From NCBI RefSeq assembly GCF_001884045.1, contig NZ_MACF01000078.1, positions 1-64,000 of the forward strand: DNA of 64,000 nt. Direction: 5' to 3'. Below the pieces are notes generated by a model. That model saw only the letters and a list, made by a program, of their open reading frames with translations. It was not told where the DNA came from and ran no database searches. Of this stretch, positions 18,204-26,315 are shown piece after piece. The translations under genes and the position numbers were made by a program. Position 1 is the first letter of the stretch, and every line of letters begins with the position of its first letter. This DNA is from Bacillus mobilis. Its GTDB lineage: Bacteria; Bacillota; Bacilli; Bacillales; Bacillaceae_G.

Positions 18204-18251
18204 TGATATAATAATTTATAATTATAATAAGATAAACAAATGATATGCGTG

Positions 18252-18303
18252 AAGGACAAACCTTACGTACCTAACCAATGGTACAGGTTTGTCCTTTTTT
18301 ATG
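18252..18303 (+). promoter_or_regulatory. leader terminator hairpin before the 18321 gene
   Basis: AAGGACAAACC pairs with GGTTTGTCCTT, with an inner GTACC/GGTAC stem, then a T run. A candidate promoter, TAGACG (18184) and TATAAT (18207) with 17-base spacing, lies upstream. A long frame running through the hairpin from 18240 lacks a ribosome site; GGGGGG before 18321 is the real one. Confidence 0.7.
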
Positions 18304-18320
18304 TTTTAGGGGGGAAAATA

Positions 18321-20672
18321 ATGAAAATAAAAAGTAAACTACTGTTGGTTTGTACTTCTGTTTTATTAGCGATGCCTACAATGGTCGAGGCAAAAAATGC
18401 CGATGTACCTTTTCTGAATGGAAATGAGGATAAGTTTCTTAAGTCAAAAGATTTACAAATGCAAGGTAAATTCTATCGATTTGGAAGAGATTATGCACCA
18501 CCTGGTATAGATTTAGCGTACAAAGGAGACCTTCACTATCCGGCTGTTTACAATGGTTCTTTTAGTTTTGAAAACCCACAAGCAAACTTGGTACAAAGAG
18601 AAGACCTAAGTGAGCCTTTTGTGCGGATTTCAAACGATGGTTATTGGAATAAGGCTGTCACAGTGGGAGATCGGATGGTTACAGAAATCGAAAGAGTGAA
18701 TAATGGTGTTATATCTGATAAATATTGGGGAAATCCTAAATTTGTTTTAGATAATATAAACAGTCATGTCATTTTTAATAATACAGGTTCTGAGAATTAT
18801 GGAGCATTTTACTGGATTCGTGATATAGCTTACCTTTCTGGTGGATATGCAGGTGCTGGCGGCGTAAATGGAATAAATAAATATAACCTATGGTATGTAC
18901 GATCTAGTAAACCTGAAATAAAAGATTTTAAAGCTTCTAATGGTAAGAAGGATACACCTGTTAAGTTTACATTTAACGGTTTCGAGTACGTAAGTAAAGA
19001 TAAAGGATATACAGAACGTGGTCCCAAACTCGATATAGGTAACCCTTATTCATCGATAGCGGGTGAACGGAATCGTGTGAAATGGCTGTTGGATATCACT
19101 AAAAATGGTGAAAAAGTGCATCATCAAGAAAATTACTTGCGCTCAACGCCACAAAAAGATAATCAAAAACCAAATGAAGGTGATGCAGGACGATTTACGA
19201 AAGAAGATATAAGTTGGCAACCTCAGATGTGTGGTCGATATACGGCAAAATTAAAAATTATTGATGGAGTTCAAAGGGATTCAAATGAGAAAACAGTTGA
19301 TTTCATTGTAGATGGAAACTGTGGTACAGAAGTAACACCTAATCCAGATCCAGGTGATGAAGATGATTTTAAATATAAAATTGATTTCTCTGCTGACCGA
19401 ATTGAAGGAGAAACAGCAAGAGAAGGAAAGAATATAAAAACAAGAATAGATGTATCACGTGATAATTTTAAACCGGAACGTGACCAATATAGAGCAAAGG
19501 TGAATAATAATATTAATAAATCTCAACAGGAAGTATATAGCGCTGAATCAGGTAGGGACAGTGCACAGTCTAGTTTGAGTTATTGTCGTCGTAATCCAAT
19601 TCATGAGAAAGATGAAAAAGGCAATGATTACTACATTGATAGAGACTGTTCTTGGGAAGAAAATAGATTAGACGATGCTGCAAGTAGACTAGATACAGCA
19701 AGACAGAAACTAGAAAAAGAGAAAAATAAAATTAAAAAGTTAGATTCATTAGAAGCAAAATATGCAAATCCTGAAACAGTAGTCGTGCTCAAGCATAACG
19801 GACAACAAGTAGCGTCACAACAGGTAAGGTTAACTGAGGGAGAAAAGAAAACCTTGAACCTTGGCTGGCAACATCAGGGGAAAGGAACAATTCAGGCAGA
19901 AATTAACCCTGCTGGTAACCGTCTAGATATAGAAGAAACCACATACAAAAATAATCCTATTAAAACAGCTATCTATACACCATCTCATGAAAAAGGGATG
20001 TGCGGAGTAACGAGTGTAAAAGGTGTGGTAGAAACAGTAAGTGAACGTGTGTCAAAAGAGGATACAGTGGGAGAAATGTTCTATGAAACATTAAGTGGAA
20101 GTATTGATAATTTAGCACCATCTAAGCTCCATGCTGGGTATGGTTTTTCTTATGAAGTTAATGGGAAATACAAAAATGATTGGAATGCCAATTATCCAGG
20201 TGTATTTACAAAAGCAACGGCACAGTATCCATTTGCAGATGAAGGACTAAAAACAACATATGATTTAGAGAGTGTTTCTAATAATGGCGTAACATCAAAA
20301 TTCTTACCTAAAAATATGTATTTGTCTGAAATAACGGGACATGTCTTTGATAGTAAAAGACCAACTAAGTCTTTATATTGGGATGGACAAGAGAAAATTA
20401 TTGATGGTGGACAAAAATGGTATGCACCATTAAAGACGAAAGATGGGAAGTATTCTTTCAATGTGGAGACAAATCCTGCCGGTGTGAATGAAATGAGCTT
20501 GTGCCTGACAAATGAGGTAGAAATTAAAGGTGTCGCGTATGATGACTTTAAGAAGAGAAGGGTGCTTGCAGACCTCCCATTCCCTGTACAAACGCCTGGA
20601 TGGAACTGGGTTGGAAAAGAACACATAATTACAGACTTATCAAACTGGTACTACATGAAGAATAAAAATTAG
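18321..20672 (+). CDS. large secreted protein with coiled coil and CARDB-like domain
   Basis: This 783-residue protein has a signal peptide (KSKLLLVCTSVLLAMP, cleavage near VEA|K). The N-terminal 340 residues are of unknown type. A coiled coil follows around 400-490 (KVNNNINKSQQEVYSAES region), then a CARDB-like adhesion domain with VVLKHNGQQVASQQV and GTIQAEINPAG...NNP, and a C-terminal domain of about 200 residues. Several cysteine pairs (YCRR...DCSW) suggest disulphides. There is no sortase or SLH anchor. It lies alone behind its own leader hairpin and is probably an extracellular adhesin-like component of the pilus region. Confidence 0.65.
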   Translation: MKIKSKLLLVCTSVLLAMPTMVEAKNADVPFLNGNEDKFLKSKDLQMQGKFYRFGRDYAPPGIDLAYKGDLHYPAVYNGSFSFENPQANLVQREDLSEPFVRISNDGYWNKAVTVGDRMVTEIERVNNGVISDKYWGNPKFVLDNINSHVIFNNTGSENYGAFYWIRDIAYLSGGYAGAGGVNGINKYNLWYVRSSKPEIKDFKASNGKKDTPVKFTFNGFEYVSKDKGYTERGPKLDIGNPYSSIAGERNRVKWLLDITKNGEKVHHQENYLRSTPQKDNQKPNEGDAGRFTKEDISWQPQMCGRYTAKLKIIDGVQRDSNEKTVDFIVDGNCGTEVTPNPDPGDEDDFKYKIDFSADRIEGETAREGKNIKTRIDVSRDNFKPERDQYRAKVNNNINKSQQEVYSAESGRDSAQSSLSYCRRNPIHEKDEKGNDYYIDRDCSWEENRLDDAASRLDTARQKLEKEKNKIKKLDSLEAKYANPETVVVLKHNGQQVASQQVRLTEGEKKTLNLGWQHQGKGTIQAEINPAGNRLDIEETTYKNNPIKTAIYTPSHEKGMCGVTSVKGVVETVSERVSKEDTVGEMFYETLSGSIDNLAPSKLHAGYGFSYEVNGKYKNDWNANYPGVFTKATAQYPFADEGLKTTYDLESVSNNGVTSKFLPKNMYLSEITGHVFDSKRPTKSLYWDGQEKIIDGGQKWYAPLKTKDGKYSFNVETNPAGVNEMSLCLTNEVEIKGVAYDDFKKRRVLADLPFPVQTPGWNWVGKEHIITDLSNWYYMKNKN

Positions 20673-20750
20673 TTAAATAGTATTATATAATTAGTTGAAT
20701 CGATAAAAAGTATATAATCCTTCTTAAACTAGTAGCTGAATGGATAAACC

Positions 20751-20784
20751 AAAGGCACATCCCTTAATGAGGTGTGCCTTTTTT
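20751..20784 (+). promoter_or_regulatory. leader terminator hairpin before the 20807 gene
   Basis: AAGGCACA pairs with TGTGCCTT and a T run follows. The entering sequence TAGCTGAATGGATAAACC matches the TAGCTAAANGGACACACC of the 13159 and 23085 leaders at most positions. A TATAAT at 20713-20718 lies upstream. Confidence 0.7.
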
Positions 20785-20806
20785 ACGTAGAAAGGAGAAT
20801 TTTCGA

Positions 20807-20968
20807 ATGGATAATAATAAAAAACAGCGTATGAAACGAACGATTTTTATTGGAGTTATCGCAATGATTATCTCGCTATATATTGGAAGTGAATTTCAGG
20901 ATCGGAATGGGACAAGTTATGCTCCTGCAAAGTATTTTGAAACGGGAACAAAATTGATTTCGTTTTAA
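20807..20968 (+). CDS. small membrane protein of unknown function
   Basis: This 53-residue protein has a basic N-terminus (NNKKQRMKR), one membrane segment (TIFIGVIAMIISLYIG) and a short outer tail. AAAGGAG lies 9 bases before the ATG. It has its own leader hairpin, so it seems part of the same regulon as the pilus genes. Confidence 0.7.
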   Translation: MDNNKKQRMKRTIFIGVIAMIISLYIGSEFQDRNGTSYAPAKYFETGTKLISF

Positions 20969-21008
20969 TAATAATGTCTTTTTTATCAACTATTGCGGTT
21001 AAATCTGC

Positions 21009-21037
21009 ATGACATGTACAATAGTTGATGTTATAAT
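21009..21037 (+). promoter_or_regulatory. strong extended -10 promoter for a convergent RNA
   Basis: ATGACA (21009-21014) and TATAAT (21032-21037) are 17 bases apart, with a TGn extended -10. No open reading frame follows. The transcript heads toward the small basic membrane-peptide gene, now interrupted by the IS. Confidence 0.7.
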
Positions 21038-21043
21038 AAGTGT

Positions 21044-21175
21044 AGAAGTATTATAACAATAGTTTTTGCATAAACTAAAGAAGACGAGATGCTCCAACAT
21101 CTCGCCTTATGTAACTGTTACCGCAAGGTGGCTAGTTGCTAAAAAAGTTTATTTTTTCTTAGAACCGCCCTTCAC
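21044..21175 (+). ncRNA. putative antisense antitoxin RNA, truncated by IS insertion
   Basis: Transcription from the promoter at 21009-21037 yields an RNA without coding capacity. It contains a hairpin CGAGATG...CATCTCG at about 21085-21104 and would overlap the 3' end of the opposite-strand peptide gene before the IS entered at 21176. On the minus strand the same hairpin is followed by CTTCTTT and would terminate the peptide mRNA. This is the converging 3'-overlap plan of txpA/RatA-like type I modules. It is inferred from sequence only. Confidence 0.5.
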
Positions 21176-21231
21176 TGAACCGCACCCAATTTGTTAGACA
21201 AATAACTAACAATTGGAGGTGCGGTTTTATT

Positions 21232-21753
21232 ATGTCTAGAAAATATAAATTCGAATTAAAAAGAAATGCCGTTGAACATTATTTAAATACAAATGATTCT
21301 TTTAAAGTGACTGCCAAAAAATATCAAGTCAGTATATCGTTATTAAAAGAGTGGGTGGCACGTACTAGAGAACAAGGAATAGAGTCCTTAAACTCTAAAT
21401 GTACAAGGTATGACATTCAGTTTAAAATGGAAGTATTGAATTTTATGAACAATACAGGAGCTTCGCCCCTACAAGCGGCCGCTATGTTCAACGTTCCATC
21501 TCCTCGTACCGTTAGGAAGTGGCGATCAATGCTAGAATCACAGGGGATAGATGCTCTTCGTAAAACAAGTAAGGGGTACTCCACTGTGAAGAAGAAACAG
21601 GCTATTGCACCTAAGAAAAAACAAAATATTAACTCTCAAAATGATTTACAAAAAGAAATTGAATACTTACGCATGGAAAATGCTTATTTAAAAAAGTTAC
21701 ACGCCTTAATTCAACAAAAACAACAATCTCTGAAAAAGACAAAGCACACATAA
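21232..21753 (+). CDS. IS3-family transposase OrfA
   Basis: This 173-residue DNA-binding subunit has two helix-turn-helix segments (YQVSISLLKEWVARTR and FNVPSPRTVRKWRSMLES) and a C-terminal leucine-zipper-like helix (LQKEIEYLRMENAYLKKLHAL). It ends shortly after a run AAAAAG (21733-21738) where a -1 frameshift would fuse it to OrfB, as in IS150. Confidence 0.95.
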   Translation: MSRKYKFELKRNAVEHYLNTNDSFKVTAKKYQVSISLLKEWVARTREQGIESLNSKCTRYDIQFKMEVLNFMNNTGASPLQAAAMFNVPSPRTVRKWRSMLESQGIDALRKTSKGYSTVKKKQAIAPKKKQNINSQNDLQKEIEYLRMENAYLKKLHALIQQKQQSLKKTKHT

Positions 21754-21788
21754 TATATGAGTTAAGGCATGAATATAAAATTATCGAC

Positions 21789-22592
21789 TTGATTAAAGCG
21801 GCTGAAATGGCTCGTAGTACATATTATTACTGGGTGAAACAAATGAGTCGTGAAGATAAATATAACGAGGTTAAAGAAAGTATTAAGCAGATTTTTCAGG
21901 AACACCAAGGGCGATATGGCTATAGGCGTATCACACTTGAATTACGTAATCAGGGCTATACCATTAACCACAAAACCGTCCTTCGCTTAATGAATCAATT
22001 AGGGTTAAAATCGTTGGTAAGAATCACTAAATACCGCTCTTATCGCGGGAAGGTTGGGAAGGTAGCGCCAAATGTCTTGAAGCGTGATTTCAAGGCCTCT
22101 AAGCCTAATGAAAAGTGGGTTACAGATGTTACTGAAGTTCATTTGTTTGGTGAAAAACTCTACCTATCTCCTATTCTAGACTTGTTTAATGGTGAGATTA
22201 TTTCCTATAATATTGAGAAACGCCCTACATTCCTTCTAGTCGAAAGGATGTTAGATAAGGCTTTAAAATGCTTGGATAAAGAAGATACTCCTATCCTTCA
22301 TTCAGATCAAGGTTGGCACTATCAAATGGATAGATATCAATATATTTTAAGAGAAAATAATATAACTCAAAGTATGTCCCGTAAGGGAAATTGCTTAGAT
22401 AATGCAGTCATTGAAAATTTCTTTGGCTTATTAAAATCTGAATTACTTTATCTTAAAGATTTTGAAAGTATGGAACACTTTAGGGAAGAACTAGAGAATT
22501 ATATTTATTATTACAATAATAAAAGGATTAAGGCAAAATTAAAAGGATTGCCTCCTGTAAAATACAGAATTCAATCCTTATTAGCTGCTTAA
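21789..22592 (+). CDS. IS3-family transposase OrfB (DDE integrase)
   Basis: This 267-residue portion counted from a TTG carries an rve integrase core with D in WVTDVTEVHL, D in ILHSDQGWHY and E in NAVIENFFGLLKSE. The same frame is open further upstream (ISEKDKAHIIYELRHEYK), so the product is probably made as an OrfA-OrfB fusion by -1 slippage near 21733-21738 rather than from a separate start. No inactivating change is visible. Confidence 0.92.
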   Translation: MIKAAEMARSTYYYWVKQMSREDKYNEVKESIKQIFQEHQGRYGYRRITLELRNQGYTINHKTVLRLMNQLGLKSLVRITKYRSYRGKVGKVAPNVLKRDFKASKPNEKWVTDVTEVHLFGEKLYLSPILDLFNGEIISYNIEKRPTFLLVERMLDKALKCLDKEDTPILHSDQGWHYQMDRYQYILRENNITQSMSRKGNCLDNAVIENFFGLLKSELLYLKDFESMEHFREELENYIYYYNNKRIKAKLKGLPPVKYRIQSLLAA

Positions 22593-22619
22593 ATATATGT
22601 CTAACTTTTCGGGTCCAGT

Positions 22620-22790
22620 TCACACACGCTTGCAGGCATTGTGGGTGGTTCTTTTCGTTTTTCGTCGCTTTTTTCGTGCTTTCTTCCAAGACGTTGATAG
22701 GTATTTACCTACTCGTTTTGCAAAAAAAACAGCGACTTCTCTAGCAATTACTTTTAAAATTTCAATTGCTATCGTGAAAAGTATTTCCAT
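22620..22790 (-). CDS. small basic membrane peptide, type I toxin-like, last residues cut by IS
   Basis: The 56-residue product has an N-terminal hydrophobic helix (MEILFTIAIEILKVIA) and a very basic tail (SWKKARKKRRKTKR). A perfect extended ribosome site AAAGGAGGTGATCGC precedes the ATG at 22790. The frame stops on TGA inside the IS end. Joining the flanks across the IS gives KGGSKKK and a TAA, so the intact protein was 63 residues and only seven are lost. Hydrophobic-helix-plus-basic-tail peptides with very strong ribosome sites and a convergent antisense promoter suggest a type I toxin. I do not recognise the exact family. A leaderless bacteriocin-like peptide is an alternative. Confidence 0.6.
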   Translation of the reverse strand: MEILFTIAIEILKVIAREVAVFFAKRVGKYLSTSWKKARKKRRKTKRTTHNACKRV

Positions 22791-22870
22791 GCGATCACCT
22801 CCTTTCTCCATAAAATGAAAGAGAAAGGATAGCAACCAACCACCCTGAAATATTCAGTTACGTTATATTA

Positions 22871-22876
22871 ATTATA
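22871..22876 (-). promoter_or_regulatory. extended -10 promoter of the membrane-peptide gene
   Basis: On the minus strand TATGGTATAAT provides an extended -10 with a weak -35 (TATTAA) 17 bases upstream. It gives a 5' leader of about 75 bases. Confidence 0.55.
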
Positions 22877-22994
22877 CCATATTTACGGGTGGGTTAATAG
22901 CTTAAAAACCTTGATATGACAATGTTTTTAAGGGTTTTTGAGTTTTGAAATCAGAGGTTTGAAATGGTAAAAATAATATTTTTTTTAGAAATGA

Positions 22995-23023
22995 TTGACA
23001 TATAACTCTATATATCATAATAT
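22995..23023 (+). promoter_or_regulatory. consensus promoter for the main Tad operon
   Basis: TTGACA (22995-23000), 17 bases, TAATAT (23018-23023): a near-perfect sigma-A promoter. Transcripts must pass the leader terminator at 23085-23130 before the first gene. Confidence 0.8.
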
Positions 23024-23084
23024 TGAAATTGTAATATTAAAGAAACCAAATCCAACATTTTCATATAGACTTTAGATTAGCTAA

Positions 23085-23130
23085 AAGGACACACCTAAGG
23101 CGCATTATGCCATAGGTGTGTCCTTTTTTT
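23085..23130 (+). promoter_or_regulatory. leader terminator hairpin before the main Tad operon
   Basis: AAGGACACACCTA pairs with TAGGTGTGTCCTT around an inner GGC/GCC stem, then seven T residues. It closely resembles the hairpin at 13159-13203, including the entering TAGCTAAANGGACACACC and the inner AAGGC(A/G)CAT. It lies between a consensus promoter and the GGAGG of the first gene, so it must be read through for pilus expression. Confidence 0.85.
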
Positions 23131-23164
23131 GCGTTTAAAGGCTACATAAGGAGGAATACAAACA

Positions 23165-24025
23165 TTGAAGCCATCTAAGTTTCAAAAGAAGCAGATTGTT
23201 GCGGTAGGTCTAGCCGCTGCAACAGTAGCGGGTATCTATGGATACAATCATTTCGCAGTAGAAAATGCTGTAAAACCAACAAAGATTGTTGTAGCCGCAA
23301 AGGATATACCTGCACATACAGAAATTAAAGAAGACATGCTAGTGGAACGAACTTTACCTGGTGATGCGATTCCCCCAAATGCATTACGTGTAAATAAAAA
23401 AGAGGTTGTAGGTAAGTGGACAAATGATGGGCAACCCATTACAGAAAATAGCTATCTCTTTAAAAACAAAGTAGTAAAGAAAGAGGAGTTACCGGACTCT
23501 GCTATTTTAAATTTGAAAGATGGAGAAGTTGCTTTTCCGTTACTCGTTGATTTGGAAACAAGTTCGGGGAATAGTATTATCCCAAACACGTATGTGGACT
23601 TGTATTTCAAACAAGTTGTGAAAGAAGGAGACAATGAGAAGGTTGTCTTTGGTGGTCTGTTCCAACGTGTACGTGTGACGGCTGCAAAAGATAGCAATAC
23701 AGAAGATGCATTTGTGCTAGAAAAGAAAGAATCAAAAGAGGAACAAGAAGGAAAACAAAAGCCTAAAGTAACGCGATTATACACACTGGCTGTTTCCCCT
23801 GAACAACTTCAATACTTAAATCGTGCAAAAACACTTGGAGATGTCATTCCTGTTGCAGTTGGACAAAAGGTGGAGCAAACAGGGAAAGAATTAGAACCAG
23901 CTGAAGGATTCTCACAAATATCTGATCAAAAGAACATTTTAGACTATGTAGAGAAGCATTCGACTAATCCAATTTCTAAAAATGTAAAAGAGTATGTAGC
24001 ACAGTATCTGAATGAATCTAAGTAA
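23165..24025 (+). CDS. CpaB/RcpC-like SAF-domain protein of the Tad pilus
   Basis: This 286-residue protein has one N-terminal membrane segment (IVAVGLAAATVAGIYGY, about 9-26) and a SAF domain (IVVAAKDIPAHTEIKEDMLV, about 37-95). A second beta-rich domain follows. CpaB/RcpC proteins are periplasmic or exo-facing parts of Tad pilus machines. It begins with TTG at 23165, with GGAGG 11 bases upstream, and is the first gene of a run of eleven or so co-directional genes ending at 33899. Confidence 0.8.
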   Translation: MKPSKFQKKQIVAVGLAAATVAGIYGYNHFAVENAVKPTKIVVAAKDIPAHTEIKEDMLVERTLPGDAIPPNALRVNKKEVVGKWTNDGQPITENSYLFKNKVVKKEELPDSAILNLKDGEVAFPLLVDLETSSGNSIIPNTYVDLYFKQVVKEGDNEKVVFGGLFQRVRVTAAKDSNTEDAFVLEKKESKEEQEGKQKPKVTRLYTLAVSPEQLQYLNRAKTLGDVIPVAVGQKVEQTGKELEPAEGFSQISDQKNILDYVEKHSTNPISKNVKEYVAQYLNESK

Positions 24026-24041
24026 GAAAGGGGTTATTAAG

Positions 24042-24863
24042 ATGGAGCGGCAAGCAAGAATCATTGCCTTTTATGCAACAAACGAAAATGTAGGGAAAAG
24101 CACATTAAGTATTGCGATGGCAAATGAATTAGCTCATTTAGGGAAAAAGGTGCTTTATGTTGAAGCAGACCAAGTAAGACCTAGCTTTGCGGTTGGAACT
24201 GGTCTTAGCCACGATAGTAAAAACATCTTAGAACTTGTAAGAAAAGAAAATGAATACAATCTCTCGCAATATATTTGTACCAAGCAAGATTTATTAGAGA
24301 GAAAAATGAATCCAAGGTTGATGCAAAAATTGCACGATAAGATGGATTTTCTAGTGTTTCCATCAGGTTATAACTTAGCTCAATTCCCAGAGATTCAAAA
24401 CAAAGAACTGTTTGTAACGACATTTATAGAATCACTTGTAGATACAGAATACGATTCTATCATTCTATCAGTACCAACTGAATTATCTGAGGTTCTGAGT
24501 TATCCAATCCTATACCAATCAGACCTTGTAATTCATGTGTTAAACGGCAACCCTCGTGGTGCAATAGCAATTAAAAGAGAATTACAACTACTAGAAGAAG
24601 CAAAGCTAACATTGCCTCGTATGATTCATGTTTTAAATATGGGAGATGAGGATTATGTAGAAGATATTGAAAAGCTTTCTTCCCAAAAAATTGCGGTGAC
24701 AATTCCGTATGACAGGGATCGTACGAGTTATGAATGGGGGATGCAGTTTGGTTCCCCGCAAATTAATACAAAGGTCCATCACATTATGGAAGCAGCTGGT
24801 CTTGATATTCCAACCCAGCATACATCCTCTATGAAAAAGGGTCTCTTTGGTTTACGAAATTAA
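24042..24863 (+). CDS. TadZ/CpaE-like MinD-family ATPase
   Basis: This 273-residue protein has a MinD/ParA fold with a P-loop NENVGKST at about 14-21, a deviant Walker A lacking the first lysine but keeping GKS. TadZ proteins localise the Tad secretion machine. The ATG at 24042 has AAGAAAGGGG upstream; a start at 24012 inside cpaB is unlikely. It is followed after 15 bases by the CpaF-like ATPase gene. Confidence 0.75.
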   Translation: MERQARIIAFYATNENVGKSTLSIAMANELAHLGKKVLYVEADQVRPSFAVGTGLSHDSKNILELVRKENEYNLSQYICTKQDLLERKMNPRLMQKLHDKMDFLVFPSGYNLAQFPEIQNKELFVTTFIESLVDTEYDSIILSVPTELSEVLSYPILYQSDLVIHVLNGNPRGAIAIKRELQLLEEAKLTLPRMIHVLNMGDEDYVEDIEKLSSQKIAVTIPYDRDRTSYEWGMQFGSPQINTKVHHIMEAAGLDIPTQHTSSMKKGLFGLRN

Positions 24864-24878
24864 AAGGGAGGCAGTAGT

Positions 24879-26315
24879 ATGTGGGGCTATTTACAGGGAA
24901 AACAAGTCGCCTTAAAGCGAAATCGAGTTGATTTATATCATTTTGGTTATATGATTCGTTCCAAATCAGCTCGAAAGTTAGGAACAACTACAGCTCAACA
25001 AATTAAAGATATCACGGATGAAATTCGTGCATTTTTAGTAAAAGACCATCGTGATATTTTAAGCGAATCTTTTATGAATAAAGAAAAGAGAGCAGCTGTA
25101 GAACAAATCATTAAAAGCTTTCTATTAAGTAATCAAGTCGTCATTTCAGATGTACCTTCTGAACAATTATTAAATATGGTATGTGATGATATTGTGGGAT
25201 TTGGAATTATAGAACCTTTAAAAGAAGATCAGGATGTAACCGATATTTATATCAATGGTACAAAAGAAATTATTTACGAAAAAATTGGAGAGGGAGAGTT
25301 AACATTCCCTTACCGATTTGAGACGGAAGAAGAGGTAAAGGCTTTAGCCTATAAGATGGTAAATAGTACGTCAGAGTCATTAAATACAGCAAAACCATAT
25401 GTGGACTGCGTGTTTCCCTATATCCGTATCAATATTGCTTTAGATGAACTTGGGGGACTCGGGACAACAATAACGATTCGTAAGAATGCAGATCATCTTC
25501 GTGCTTCTGAAGAGCGAATGTTATCTACTAATCAAGCGTCAAAAGAGATGTTGGGCTTTTTGGCTGCAGCCGTGAAAGCCAAAATGAATATTCTAGTCGC
25601 TGGAGCAACAGGGACAGGGAAATCAGAGTTTATGAAATTTCTTGCTTCTCATATTCCGAAAGGAAAGAAAAAAGAACGTACTCTTGTAGTAGAAGATAAC
25701 CCTGAATTATATTTGCATCGAATTTTTCCAGAACATCACTTTGTTCCGATGCAATGTAGGGCATCGGAAGTAGAAGAAAATGCAATTGATTTTGATAGAT
25801 TGTTAACGAATGCACTACGTCAAGGACCAAAGCGATTAATTGTAGGGGAATCGAGGGGTAAAGAAGCATTAAAAATGATTAACTTTTTCCAAACAGGCCA
25901 TCCTGGCTTTACCTCTGTCCATGCAAGAAGTGCCATAGAAGCAGTCAGACGTTTAATGCTCATGTGTCTGCAAAGTGGTGCGAATATTGATGCCCAGTAT
26001 TTATATGAATTAATTTCACAGACATTCGATGTGATTGTCTTTTTAGAAAAGAAAGATGATGGGAATCGTTATATTACAGAGATGATTGAATTATTAGATT
26101 ATCGAGGTGATATACAGTTTAATGAACTTTCTCAGTTTATCCCGACATACGAGGAACAGGATGAGATAAATGAAAACATAGGAAAAATTCATGGACAGCA
26201 CATTATTACAGGGAAAATGTCAGCTAAAATGGAGAAAAAATTCCGTTCTGCTACTTCTGTAAATCCAGCTCTTTATGCACCGTTCCTATCACAACAGGAG
26301 GTGCAGTATGCATAG
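24879..26315 (+). CDS. TadA/CpaF-like secretion ATPase
   Basis: This 478-residue hexameric motor ATPase of the VirB11/TadA group has a Walker A GATGTGKS at 242-249, a Walker B-like RLIVGES near 323 and the conserved GHPGFTSVHA box near 345. It powers pilus assembly (and, in Tad, retraction) on the inner face of the membrane. GGGAGG precedes the ATG. The stop codon overlaps the start of the TadB-like gene by 8 bases, suggesting translational coupling. Confidence 0.9.
   Translation: MWGYLQGKQVALKRNRVDLYHFGYMIRSKSARKLGTTTAQQIKDITDEIRAFLVKDHRDILSESFMNKEKRAAVEQIIKSFLLSNQVVISDVPSEQLLNMVCDDIVGFGIIEPLKEDQDVTDIYINGTKEIIYEKIGEGELTFPYRFETEEEVKALAYKMVNSTSESLNTAKPYVDCVFPYIRINIALDELGGLGTTITIRKNADHLRASEERMLSTNQASKEMLGFLAAAVKAKMNILVAGATGTGKSEFMKFLASHIPKGKKKERTLVVEDNPELYLHRIFPEHHFVPMQCRASEVEENAIDFDRLLTNALRQGPKRLIVGESRGKEALKMINFFQTGHPGFTSVHARSAIEAVRRLMLMCLQSGANIDAQYLYELISQTFDVIVFLEKKDDGNRYITEMIELLDYRGDIQFNELSQFIPTYEEQDEINENIGKIHGQHIITGKMSAKMEKKFRSATSVNPALYAPFLSQQEVQYA

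Larger units (their letters stand above)
21176..22622 (+). mobile_element. IS3-family (IS150-like) insertion sequence, apparently complete
   Basis: The 1447-bp element has inverted ends of about 25 bp. The left end reads TGAACCGCACCC...GTTAGACA; the right end, reverse-complemented, reads TGAACTGGACCC...GTTAGACA. It is flanked by a 3-bp direct repeat CAC (21173-21175 and 22623-22625). It holds orfA and orfB in overlapping frames. Removing it and one CAC restores an intact small basic peptide gene on the minus strand. Confidence 0.9.

Noticed and set aside
18240-18320. Upstream extension of the 18321 gene
   Set aside because: The extension translates through the terminator hairpin, lacks a ribosome site and would hide the signal peptide.
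20192-20626. 144-residue minus-strand frame
   Set aside because: It is a shadow of the large secreted protein, with no ribosome site or coherent fold pattern.
22597-22818. 73-residue plus-strand frame at the IS junction
   Set aside because: It is antisense to the basic peptide gene with the strong ribosome site and begins within the IS end.
4185-23130. Leader hairpins as a known riboswitch (c-di-GMP, preQ1, T-box)
   Set aside because: I see no conserved aptamer core or T-box sequence; only the terminator stem and a short entering motif are shared.
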